A DNA stretch of 23,672 bases from contig CAZQJH010000010.1 in NCBI GenBank assembly GCA_964593515.1, forward strand, positions 1-23,672, in the 5' to 3' direction. The stretch comes from JAXJYR01 sp964593515 (GTDB lineage Bacteria > Bacillota_I > Bacilli_A > Erysipelotrichales > Erysipelotrichaceae). This document shows positions 16,134 to 23,624 of the stretch, piece by piece. The stretch's first letter is position 1, and every line of letters begins with the position of its first letter. The notes under the pieces are model-generated. The model saw nothing but the letters and a program-made list of their open reading frames with translations. It did no database searches and was not told the DNA's origin. The translations under genes were made by a program, and so were the position numbers.

Positions 16134-19100
16134 CTACGCCTCCTCTTCTAATAATAGGTCTTCATGATCGAAGTCTTCGAATTCACCTTCGATAGTTTCT
16201 TCTTCAATCACTACTTCTTCATCAACAACAACATCATTTTCTAATGTTGTTTCTTCTTTAGTTTCTTCTTTAGTTTCTTCTTTTACAAATTCATGTACTG
16301 GTCCAGATAATGAAGATGATTCATCTTTAGAAATATCTACTTCATTTCCATCTTCATCAAGCATCTTAACATCGATAGCTAATGCTTGTAACTCGTGTTT
16401 TAACACTCTAAATGATTCTGGAATACCTGGTTGAGGAATATCTTTACCTTTGATAATTGCTTCGTAAGTTTTTGTACGTCCAACAATATCATCAGATTTA
16501 ACTGTTAAGATTTCTTGTAGTGTGTGCGCAGCACCATATGCTTCAAGCGCCCAAACTTCCATTTCCCCAAATCTTTGACCACCGTTTTGAGCCTTACCTC
16601 CAAGTGGTTGTTGTGTTACTAATGAGTAAGGTCCTGTAGCACGAGCATGTAACTTGTCATCAACCATGTGCGCAAGTTTAATCATGTACATTACCCCAAC
16701 TGAAATACGTTCATCAAATGGTTCTCCTGTACGTCCATCATATAAGACTTGTTTTCCATCTTCAGTCATTCCTGCTTCTTGCATGATATCATTTAATTCT
16801 TGGTTGTTGATACCATCGAATACTGGAGTTGAGAATTTAACTCCTAATTTCTTAGCAGCATATCCTAAGTGGATTTCTAGTACTTGCCCAATGTTCATAC
16901 GAGAAGGCACCCCGAATGGGTTTAACATAATGTCGATAGGTGTTCCATCGGCCATATATGGCATATCTTCCACTGGTAAGATTTTAGAGATAACCCCTTT
17001 GTTACCGTGACGTCCGGCCATTTTATCCCCTTCAGAGATTTTACGTTTTTGTACGATATATACTTTTACTGTTTCATTTACTCCAGCTGGTAAATCATAT
17101 CCTTCACTACGTTTGAATACACGAACTGAGTGAACAATACCAGCTCCTCCATGAGGTACTTTTAATGAGTTATCACGTACTTCACGTGATTTTTCACCGA
17201 AGATTGCTAATAATAATTTTTCTTCAGGACTAACTTCACTTTGTCCTTTAGGAGTTACTTTACCTACTAAGATATCTCCTTCTCTTACTTCAGCTCCAAC
17301 TCTAACAATACCACGACTGTCTAAGTTACTACATGCAGCTTCACTAACATTAGGAATATCACGAGTAATTTCTTCAGGTCCTAATTTTGTTTCACGACAA
17401 TCAATATCATATTCATCAATATGAACTGATGTATAAACATCATCACTAACCATACGTTCTGACATAATAATCGCATCTTCATAGTTATATCCATACCATG
17501 TCATGTAGGCGATAGTAACATTTTGTCCTAAAGCTAATTCACCTTTTTCCATTGAAGGTCCATCAGCTAAGATATCACCTTTTTCTACTTTTTCACCTTT
17601 AGAAACAATTGGGCGTTGGTTAATTGTTGTACTTGCATTAGAACGTTGGAATTTACGTAAACGGTATTCGTGTGCTTCACCTTCATTGTCAGTTACAACA
17701 ATTTTTAAAGCATCTACATAAGTTACAATACCTTCATGTTTAGAAACAATTCCTACTCCTGAATCCTTAGCAATTTTGTACTCAATACCAGTTCCTACAT
17801 ATGGTGAATGAGGGTTTAATAAAGGTACAGCTTGACGTTGCATGTTGGCACCCATTAAGGCACGAGACGCATCATCATTTTCTAAGAATGGAATACAAGC
17901 AGTCGCAACAGAAACGATTTGTTTTGGTGAAACGTCGGCTAATTCAACTTCTTCTTTCTTAGCAATAATTGTTTCTCCGGCTTTTCTTGCTACGACACTT
18001 TCGTTGATTAAGTGACCATCAACAACCTCGTTGGCTTGGGCAATCACGTAATCTGCTTCTTCATCTGCTGATAAGTAAACTGTTTCTTCAGATACAGTTC
18101 CATCAGGATTTACAATACGATATGGAGTTTGAATAAATCCATATTCATTAATTTTTCCATAAGATGTAAGGTTTGAAATCAACCCGATGTTTGGTCCTTC
18201 AGGTGTTTCAATTGGACAAATACGACCATAGTGAGAGTTGTGTACGTCACGTACTTCAAATCCCGCACGATCTCTTGTAAGACCTCCAGGTCCTAAAGCT
18301 GAAATACGACGTTTGTTTGTTAATTCAGCTAATGGGTTTTGTTGGTCCATGAATTGTGACAATTGTGAGCTTGAGAAGAACTCTTTAATTGCCGCTGTTA
18401 ATGGACGAATGTTAGTTAATTTCTTAGGTGTTAAATTAGCCATGTCATTAATAATTGACATACGTTCTTTAACAACTCTTTCCATACGGCTTAATCCAAT
18501 ACGGAATTGGTTTTGAATTAATTCTCCAACTGAACGAATACGACGGTTTCCTAACATATCGATATCATCAGTTTCCCCAACATTTTCCATTACATTTAAG
18601 TTATATGCATAGAAAGCATACATATCAGAGATAGTTACTGTATGTTTGTTAGCATATGGGTCGTTACCGATAATACGAACAATTTGATCATCATCAGTAC
18701 GTACTAAGATTTCTTGTTGACAAGAACCTACTAACCATACATAAATTTCTTCTCCAGCATGTACTCTATTCTTGATTTCTTCTAATTCAATTGCTGATAA
18801 TTCATCTTGTTTATGACGTGGCATATATCCATCTACATAGATATCTCCCTCGTTATTTAAAACATCTTCATCAGCAGCATTTGTAAAACGAGATACAGCA
18901 TACATTGTTTGACCATAGTTTAAGATGGCATTAACATTGCTTGCATCCATACATACACGTTGAGCAATAATACCAGCATGTACACTTACTTCTTCAACTG
19001 TGTTGATTAATGCTTCAACATCTTTTAATGTTAAAACAGTTCCTTCATATAAGTCTAATTCATCAACATCTTGTGCTAATACACGTCCTACTAATCCTAA

Positions 19101-20318
19101 GTAGTTAGAAGTTGGAACACTTACTTTATCCGGATGGTTGAATAATGGGTTAAAAGGCCAAGCTTTACAGAATAAACCTTTCTTTAATTCCCCACGTAAA
19201 ATATTACGTTCATCACGGTTAATCATTGATCCACTAGCCATAAAGATATCTTTACCATCAGCAGTAGTAATATCCATAGCTAAACGATTACCTTCAATAC
19301 GGTTAATAGCATTTAATTTTTGATTTAATTTGTAACGACCAGCTTTAGTTAAGTCGTAACGACGTGGATCAAAGAATTTAGCATTCATTAAAGTAATAGA
19401 ACCATCTAATGTAGGAATTTCATCACTACGTTGGTTTTCATATAAGTTTAATAATGCTTCTTGAGTAGATTTAACTTTATCAGCTAATAAAGTATTTTCA
19501 ATTTCTTCATACTTACCAAAGTAAGAAGTATATAATACTAGGTATAAGTTCATAAAGTCACGGTCTTCATCGTCAATAGCTACATCATTAATTAAGTCTC
19601 TTCCCATAGCTTTTAAGAAGGCTTTGATTTGTGTAGTATCTTTAGTTGACTCATGACGACTTACGTCTAAAGCCATACCTAATGCTTTAAATAATACAGT
19701 TGAAAGCATTTTACGTTTACGGTCAACACTTACATTTAAGATACGACCAGTTGATGCTTTCTTTGATTCAGTCATATATTCTAACCAAGTTCCACGGCTT
19801 GGAATTAATTCACAAGCATAAGAAACTCTACCGGTTTTTTCATCATAACCTGTTGAGAAATACGCACCTGGAGAACGTACAATTTGTGATACAATTACAC
19901 GTTCAGCACCGTTAATAATAAAGGTACCAGTTTCAGTCATCATTGGGAAAGCTCCTAAGAAAACACGTTCAACTGTGTTTTTGATTTCCCCAGTCGCTAA
20001 GTCAGTTACTTCTAATTCCATGTTTGCTTCTAAAGATGCAGCATAGTTTGTTTCACGATACATTGATTCTTCTGCTGTATATTTTGGTTCAGCAAATTCA
20101 TAATCTAAGAATTTTAATTTAATATTTCCAGCATAGTTTTGAATCGGATAAATTTCATCGAAGACTTCCTTAACACCAACTGTTTTAAACCATTCAAAAG
20201 AATCAGTTTGAATTTCAACTAGATTAGGTAATTCTAAGTTACCACTTACCTTTGAATAATCACGACGCTGTGCTTTTTTACCAGAAGCGACAATGCGATA
20301 AGATTGATTTGTTTCCAT
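16134..20318 (-). CDS. rpoB: DNA-directed RNA polymerase subunit beta
   Basis: This 1394-aa beta subunit pairs with RpoC in the RNA polymerase core. I chose ATG 20318 (METNQSYRIV) because AGGGTG lies 6 nt upstream; a longer in-frame ORF reaches 20369 but has no RBS and a non-homologous start. Landmarks are the rifampicin pocket SSQLSQFMDQQNPLAELTNKR, GPGGLTRDRAGFEVRD, ICPIETPEGPNIGLI and GDKMAGRHGNKGV. Codon 668 (18315-18317, AAC) is Asn where most bacteria have His (E. coli 526). Compared with Bacillus there are over 100 extra residues between GRYKLNQKL and DIDMLGNRR, and an acidic tail of about 55 residues with three KEET units. It ends with tandem stops TAG TAG. It has its own promoter within a 13-bp inverted repeat. 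Confidence 0.98.
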   Translation of the reverse strand: METNQSYRIVASGKKAQRRDYSKVSGNLELPNLVEIQTDSFEWFKTVGVKEVFDEIYPIQNYAGNIKLKFLDYEFAEPKYTAEESMYRETNYAASLEANMELEVTDLATGEIKNTVERVFLGAFPMMTETGTFIINGAERVIVSQIVRSPGAYFSTGYDEKTGRVSYACELIPSRGTWLEYMTESKKASTGRILNVSVDRKRKMLSTVLFKALGMALDVSRHESTKDTTQIKAFLKAMGRDLINDVAIDDEDRDFMNLYLVLYTSYFGKYEEIENTLLADKVKSTQEALLNLYENQRSDEIPTLDGSITLMNAKFFDPRRYDLTKAGRYKLNQKLNAINRIEGNRLAMDITTADGKDIFMASGSMINRDERNILRGELKKGLFCKAWPFNPLFNHPDKVSVPTSNYLGLVGRVLAQDVDELDLYEGTVLTLKDVEALINTVEEVSVHAGIIAQRVCMDASNVNAILNYGQTMYAVSRFTNAADEDVLNNEGDIYVDGYMPRHKQDELSAIELEEIKNRVHAGEEIYVWLVGSCQQEILVRTDDDQIVRIIGNDPYANKHTVTISDMYAFYAYNLNVMENVGETDDIDMLGNRRIRSVGELIQNQFRIGLSRMERVVKERMSIINDMANLTPKKLTNIRPLTAAIKEFFSSSQLSQFMDQQNPLAELTNKRRISALGPGGLTRDRAGFEVRDVHNSHYGRICPIETPEGPNIGLISNLTSYGKINEYGFIQTPYRIVNPDGTVSEETVYLSADEEADYVIAQANEVVDGHLINESVVARKAGETIIAKKEEVELADVSPKQIVSVATACIPFLENDDASRALMGANMQRQAVPLLNPHSPYVGTGIEYKIAKDSGVGIVSKHEGIVTYVDALKIVVTDNEGEAHEYRLRKFQRSNASTTINQRPIVSKGEKVEKGDILADGPSMEKGELALGQNVTIAYMTWYGYNYEDAIIMSERMVSDDVYTSVHIDEYDIDCRETKLGPEEITRDIPNVSEAACSNLDSRGIVRVGAEVREGDILVGKVTPKGQSEVSPEEKLLLAIFGEKSREVRDNSLKVPHGGAGIVHSVRVFKRSEGYDLPAGVNETVKVYIVQKRKISEGDKMAGRHGNKGVISKILPVEDMPYMADGTPIDIMLNPFGVPSRMNIGQVLEIHLGYAAKKLGVKFSTPVFDGINNQELNDIMQEAGMTEDGKQVLYDGRTGEPFDERISVGVMYMIKLAHMVDDKLHARATGPYSLVTQQPLGGKAQNGGQRFGEMEVWALEAYGAAHTLQEILTVKSDDIVGRTKTYEAIIKGKDIPQPGIPESFRVLKHELQALAIDVKMLDEDGNEVDISKDESSSLSGPVHEFVKEETKEETKEETTLENDVVVDEEVVIEEETIEGEFEDFDHEDLLLEEEA

Positions 20319-20360
20319 TTTTGTCACCCTTTCTACCATAAAAATACAAAATAATTGACA

Positions 20361-20452
20361 TTTTCGCAATATTAGCCCATTCTATTATTTTAGTATTATG
20401 CAGTATATTATATTACCAAAACACTACTATTTTGTCAACAATATTGCGAAAA
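20361..20452. repeat. perfect 13-bp inverted repeat flanking the rpoB promoter
   Basis: TTTTCGCAATATT (20361-20373) and AATATTGCGAAAA (20440-20452) are exact reverse complements, 66 bp apart. One arm abuts the -35 box on its upstream side; the other lies about 30 nt inside the transcript. Since the rpoB mRNA carries only one arm, a DNA-level operator pair is more likely than an RNA hairpin. Confidence 0.8.
20410..20438 (-). promoter_or_regulatory. predicted SigA promoter for rpoBC
   Basis: The minus strand reads TTGACA (20438-20433), a 17-bp spacer, and TAATAT (20415-20410). The start would be near 20403, giving an 85-nt leader before the rpoB ATG. Because it follows the terminator of the methyltransferase gene, rpoBC can be transcribed separately from the ribosomal genes. 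Confidence 0.85.
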
Positions 20453-20475
20453 AAATAAAAACTTTTTAAAAAAGT

Positions 20476-20504
20476 AAAAAAGGCCGAAATTTTCGACCTT
20501 TCAA
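20476..20504 (-). terminator. intrinsic terminator after the methyltransferase gene
   Basis: On the minus strand AAAGGTCG and CGGCCTTT pair (one G-T pair) around an A/T loop, followed by TTTTTTAC. It lies a few bases after the stop codon and upstream of the rpoB promoter. Confidence 0.85.
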
Positions 20505-20505
20505 C

Positions 20506-21105
20506 TTATTTTTTACATGCTTTTAAAATCATAAAACCTTTATCTTTAGCAATAATCTCACAATTACCAAATACTTCTTCAATTTTCTTCTTAGCTGATA
20601 AAGCTCCATGTTGTTTACGAATTACCACCCATAACTTACCATCATTTTTTAAATGCTCATAAGCTTGTTCAAAGATTGGATAAATAACTTGTTTACCCGC
20701 TCTAATCGGGGGATTAGTAACAATATCGCTATAATCTCTCTTATCAACCTTTTCATAAATATTTGATACAAATATATTAACATCTTTATGATTTAAGCTT
20801 GCATTTTCTTTGGCTAAATCAATCGCTCGCTCATTAATATCAATCATATCGACACTAGTATTAGGAAAATGATCTTTTAATAAAATTCCAATTGTTCCAT
20901 ATCCACAACCAACATCTAACATTGATTCATCTAAACCATTATTTTTGATGATTGTTTGGATCAACAAAGAACTCCCGTAGTCAATCCCACTTTTCGCAAA
21001 TACTCCATTGTCTGATGCAAAAGTATAAGTTTTATCTAAAAATTTAAAGGTAAAATTCTTTTTATTGCTTGCTAAATCTTTGTTATTCGTAAAATAATGA
21101 CTCAT
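20506..21105 (-). CDS. RsmC-like class I SAM-dependent methyltransferase (YbxB position)
   Basis: This 199-aa protein is a class I methyltransferase of the RsmC/RlmG type. It has the SAM-binding motif LDVGCGYG (63-70), an acidic residue after the second strand (MIDINERA) and the catalytic-loop motif NPPIRAGK (131-138), which corresponds to NPPF/NPPY of N-methyltransferases acting on guanine or adenine. Relatives methylate small-subunit rRNA (E. coli RsmC, G1207). Bacillus subtilis has the homologue ybxB in the same place between rplL and rpoB. I start at ATG 21105 (MSHYFTNN), with AAGGAG 6 nt upstream, rather than at the longer ORF start 21153 inside the rplL terminator. It sits between two terminators, so expression probably depends on read-through. 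The exact rRNA target is inferred. Confidence 0.9.
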   Translation of the reverse strand: MSHYFTNNKDLASNKKNFTFKFLDKTYTFASDNGVFAKSGIDYGSSLLIQTIIKNNGLDESMLDVGCGYGTIGILLKDHFPNTSVDMIDINERAIDLAKENASLNHKDVNIFVSNIYEKVDKRDYSDIVTNPPIRAGKQVIYPIFEQAYEHLKNDGKLWVVIRKQHGALSAKKKIEEVFGNCEIIAKDKGFMILKACKK

Positions 21106-21121
21106 AACATTCTCCTTATAA

Positions 21122-21147
21122 CAAAAAAAGCCCGAAGGCTTTTTTGT
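21122..21147 (-). terminator. terminator between rplL and the methyltransferase gene
   Basis: The minus strand has AAAAAAGCC-TTCG-GGCTTTTTTT, a stable stem with a UUCG-type tetraloop and a T run. It lies about 20 nt after the rplL stop and its T run ends just before the methyltransferase Shine-Dalgarno, so it probably reduces downstream expression. Confidence 0.88.
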
Positions 21148-21168
21148 TTTCAATTGTTTTAATTAAAA

Positions 21169-21540
21169 TTATTTAATTTCAACAACAGCACCAGCTTCAA
21201 CTAATAAATCTTTTAATTTGTTAGCTTCATCAGGTGAAATGTTTTCTTTAATTGTAGCAGGTGTAGCGTCTACTAATTTTTTAGCGTCAGCTAATCCTAA
21301 TCCACAAGCGTCTTTAACAGCTTTGATTACTTTAACTTTTGAAGCTCCAGCGTCAGTAATTACTACAGAAACTTCAGTTGGTTCAGCGTTAGCAGCTCCA
21401 GCGTCAGCAGCAACAACAGCAACTGGTGCAGCAGCAGTTACACCGAATTTTTCTTCGATTGCTTTAACTAATTCGTTTAATTCTAAAATTGTAGCTTCTT
21501 CTAAGAAAGCTAAGATGTCTTCGTGGTTTAATTTTGCCAT
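21169..21540 (-). CDS. rplL: 50S ribosomal protein L7/L12
   Basis: This 123-aa protein is the multicopy stalk protein that recruits translation factors to the ribosome. It has an N-terminal dimerisation domain (AKLNHEDILAFLEEATILELNELVKAIEEKFGV), an Ala-rich hinge, and the C-terminal factor-binding domain (SKVKVIKAVKDACGLGLADAKKLVD, then EANKLKDLLVEAGAVVEIK). Length is normal. A strong AGGAGG lies 9 nt before ATG, 22 bp after rplJ. It forms the L10(L12)n stalk with the upstream product and is followed by a terminator. Confidence 0.99.
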   Translation of the reverse strand: MAKLNHEDILAFLEEATILELNELVKAIEEKFGVTAAAPVAVVAADAGAANAEPTEVSVVITDAGASKVKVIKAVKDACGLGLADAKKLVDATPATIKENISPDEANKLKDLLVEAGAVVEIK

Positions 21541-21562
21541 TTTAATTTTCCTCCTAAATTAA

Positions 21563-22096
21563 TTACTCAGCAGCAGCTTCTTCAGCTGGTGCAGCTTCTT
21601 CGTTACCTTCTGCTTTAGCATCTGATACAGCTTTAACTACGCAAGCGAAGTCGCGTACTGGAGCTTGTAAACAGCTTAATAACATTGATAACATTCCTTC
21701 ACGGTTAGGTAAGCTAGCTAATTCTTTTACAGTATCAACGCTAACTACTTTACCTTCAACGATACCACCTTTTAATACAAGGTTTTCGTGTTTCTTCGCG
21801 AAATCAGCTAAGATACGAGCTGGTGCAACTGCATCGTCTCCGAATGCAATAGCGTTTGGACCAATTAAGTCAGATGTTAATTCTCCAGCACCGATTTCTT
21901 CAGCAGCACGTTGAGCTAATGAGTTTTTGTAAACTTTGAACTCAACATTTTCTTGGCGAAGATTTCTACGCAATTCTGTTACTTCAGCAACACTTAATCC
22001 GCGGTATTCAACAACTACTGTTGATTGAGATGCTTTCATTTTTTCAGCGATCTCAGCAACCACAGCCTTTTTGCTATCGATAATTGCTTGATTCAT
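21563..22096 (-). CDS. rplJ: 50S ribosomal protein L10
   Basis: This 177-aa protein anchors L7/L12 dimers to 23S rRNA. Conserved features are the N-terminal rRNA-binding segment (VVVEYRGLSVAEVTELRRNLRQ, FKVYKNSLAQRA) and the C-terminal helix region that binds L12 dimers (about 130-160). It ends with a short Ala/Glu tail (APAEEAAAE). AGGAGGTG lies 5 nt before ATG. The long upstream leader with an attenuator indicates autoregulation by the L10-L12 complex. Confidence 0.99.
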   Translation of the reverse strand: MNQAIIDSKKAVVAEIAEKMKASQSTVVVEYRGLSVAEVTELRRNLRQENVEFKVYKNSLAQRAAEEIGAGELTSDLIGPNAIAFGDDAVAPARILADFAKKHENLVLKGGIVEGKVVSVDTVKELASLPNREGMLSMLLSCLQAPVRDFACVVKAVSDAKAEGNEEAAPAEEAAAE

Positions 22097-22119
22097 CTTT
22101 ACACCTCCTGATATTTATA

Positions 22120-22262
22120 TTAACAATATACCAAGTTTATAAAAACACTCGTTAACCATAGCGGTAACGAGTGATAGTATGTTTTACTTTACTCTTTACC
22201 TCGGTAACAAATTAAGCAAGATGCAGTTACTGTCTATGGTATATTGGTAACACCTTATTTAT
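22120..22262 (-). promoter_or_regulatory. L10 (rplJL) leader RNA with attenuator
   Basis: The 177-nt gap between rplA and rplJ holds the conserved L10-leader pattern: GACAGTAACTGC, then the kink-turn-like TTACCGAGGTAA, then a terminator hairpin CACTCGTTA/TAACGAGTG with a following T run (22141-22173). A 10-bp long-range pairing (CAATATACCA/TGGTATATTG; 22124-22133 with 22237-22246) closes the element. In Firmicutes L10(L12)4 binds this leader and controls read-through. Confidence 0.88.
22141..22173 (-). terminator. attenuator hairpin within the L10 leader
   Basis: A 9-bp perfect stem (CACTCGTTA / TAACGAGTG) with a 10-nt loop is followed on the minus strand by TTTTTATAA. It would stop transcription ahead of rplJL when the leader is in its repressing form. 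Confidence 0.82.
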
Positions 22263-22273
22263 GAATAAATCAA

Positions 22274-22960
22274 CTATTTTACAACTTCAACACGGATACC
22301 AGGACCCATTGTTGTAGATACTGTTAAGTTTTTAATGTATGTTCCTTTAACAGCAGCAGGACGAGCTTTAACGATTGTGTTGTAGATAGCTTCAAAGTTT
22401 TCTACTAATTTTTCGTTATCAAAGCTTACTTTCCCAATTCCTAAGTTAATGTTACCGTCTTTGTCAACACGGTATTCAACTTTACCTTTTTTGATATCTT
22501 CAACTGCTTTGGCGATATCCATTGTTACTGTACCAGTTTTAGGGTTAGGCATTAATCCTTTAGGTCCTAATACACGTCCTAATTTTCCTAATTCTCCCAT
22601 CATGTTTGGTGTAGCAACGATTACATCAAATCCAAACCAACCTTTTTTAATTTCTTCAAGCATTTCTACTCCACCTACGAAATCAGCTCCAGCATCTTTT
22701 GCTTCTTGTTCCTTAGGTCCTTGAGTAATTACTAATACTTTTTGAGTTTTACCAGTTCCGTGTGGTAAAACCATAGCTCCACGGATTTGTTGGTCAGCGT
22801 GACGTGGATCTACGTTTAATTTGAAGCTTACTTCAACAGAAGCATCAAATTTTGCTGTGTTTGTTTCTTTAGCTAAAGCAACAGCTTCCGCAACTGAATA
22901 AGATTTAGTGCGGTCTACTTTTTTGCAAGCTTCAGCATATTTTTTTCCTACTTTTGCCAT
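22274..22960 (-). CDS. rplA: 50S ribosomal protein L1
   Basis: This 228-aa protein binds 23S rRNA at the mobile E-site stalk and, in many bacteria, its own mRNA. The L1 signature GKLGRVLGPKGLMPNPKTGT is present in the middle, and the C-terminus has the usual KGTYIKNLTVSTTMGPGIRVE. Length is normal. GGTGAGGG lies 6 nt before ATG, 19 bp after rplK, with which it is cotranscribed. Confidence 0.99.
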   Translation of the reverse strand: MAKVGKKYAEACKKVDRTKSYSVAEAVALAKETNTAKFDASVEVSFKLNVDPRHADQQIRGAMVLPHGTGKTQKVLVITQGPKEQEAKDAGADFVGGVEMLEEIKKGWFGFDVIVATPNMMGELGKLGRVLGPKGLMPNPKTGTVTMDIAKAVEDIKKGKVEYRVDKDGNINLGIGKVSFDNEKLVENFEAIYNTIVKARPAAVKGTYIKNLTVSTTMGPGIRVEVVK

Positions 22961-22979
22961 TTTTTAACCCTCACCTTTC

Positions 22980-23396
22980 TTATTCGAAACCTTCAATTTT
23001 AATACCCATGTTTTTAGCTGTACCAGCAACAATGCGCATAGCAGCTTCAACATCGTTAGCATTTAAATCAGGCATTTTGTATTCCGCGATTTCGCGTAAT
23101 TGGTCAACTGTAATAGTTCCCGCAACTTCTTTTTGGTTTCCACTAGCTTTTTTGATTCCTGCAGCAGCTTTTAATTTGTCAGCAGCTGGTGAAGTTTTAG
23201 TAACGAAATCAAAACTCTTATCTTCATAAGCAGTAATGATAACTGGTACCATTTCTCCTCCACGATCTTTAGTAGCATCGTTAAATGCTGTACAGAATTG
23301 TGGCATGTTAATACCAGCAGATGCTAATGCAGGTCCTGGTCTAGCCCCTCCAGCAGGGAATTGAAGTTTACAAATTTTTGCAACTTTTTTACTCAC
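22980..23396 (-). CDS. rplK: 50S ribosomal protein L11
   Basis: This 138-aa protein is at the GTPase-associated centre of the large subunit. Landmarks are KLQFPAGGARPGPALASAG at the N-terminus, YEDKSFDF, and the RNA-binding C-terminal domain (AEYKMPDLNANDVEAAMRIVAGTAKNMGI). I start at GTG 23396 (VSKKVAKICK), because AGGAGG lies 8 nt upstream. The longer ORF start at 23405 overlaps that Shine-Dalgarno sequence and adds a non-conserved MCL. The usual NPAPPVGPALG loop is about four residues shorter, a form I associate with Mollicutes and relatives. Confidence 0.97.
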   Translation of the reverse strand: MSKKVAKICKLQFPAGGARPGPALASAGINMPQFCTAFNDATKDRGGEMVPVIITAYEDKSFDFVTKTSPAADKLKAAAGIKKASGNQKEVAGTITVDQLREIAEYKMPDLNANDVEAAMRIVAGTAKNMGIKIEGFE

Positions 23397-23427
23397 AAGA
23401 CACACCTCCTATTTTTTGTTGTCTTCG

Positions 23428-23464
23428 TGCAGTGGTTATGATCGGTTGCACGATCTCCCACGCA
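23428..23464 (-). promoter_or_regulatory. structured leader of rplKA
   Basis: On the minus strand TGC-GTGG-GA-GATCG-TGCAAC-CGATC-ATAA-CCAC-T-GCA folds into a two-part hairpin (TGC/GCA and GTGG/CCAC outside, GATCG/CGATC inside). It resembles the GTGGGAG...CCAC leaders found before ribosomal operons in Bacilli. It sits between the promoter and the RBS, so autoregulation by L11 or L1 is plausible but unproven. Confidence 0.55.
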
Positions 23465-23486
23465 ATCACCTTTTACAGGCTATGCT

Positions 23487-23515
23487 ATATTAACACATCT
23501 TAATTTTAAATTCAA
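23487..23515 (-). promoter_or_regulatory. predicted SigA promoter for rplKA
   Basis: The minus strand has TTGAAT (23515-23510), a 17-bp spacer and TAATAT (23492-23487) with TG one base upstream (extended -10). The -10 and spacing equal those of the rpoB promoter. The start would be near 23480, giving an 84-nt leader. Confidence 0.75.
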
Positions 23516-23584
23516 GTACTTTTTAATATTTTTTTATTAATTTATTTATACCGATAAAATAGCGACTTTTTACATATATATTCA

Positions 23585-23624
23585 AATTAAAATAAGTGCT
23601 GGATTTCCAGCACTTATTTTAATT
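23585..23624 (-). terminator. 18-bp perfect hairpin overlapping the stop of the upstream gene
   Basis: AATTAAAATAAGTGCTGG and its exact complement surround a 4-nt loop. The stem includes part of the TAA stop of the upstream gene. The Ts needed for termination are largely within the stem's lower half. It probably ends the upstream transcript. Confidence 0.75.

Noticed and set aside
20319..20369. Longer RpoB start at 20369
   Set aside because: The extra 17 codons have no RBS, are not conserved-looking, and include one arm of the promoter-flanking repeat (20361-20373). ATG 20318 has a fitting RBS.
23397..23405. RplK start at 23405 (MCLVSKK)
   Set aside because: That GTG overlaps the AGGAGGTG ribosome-binding site; GTG 23396 is correctly spaced from it.
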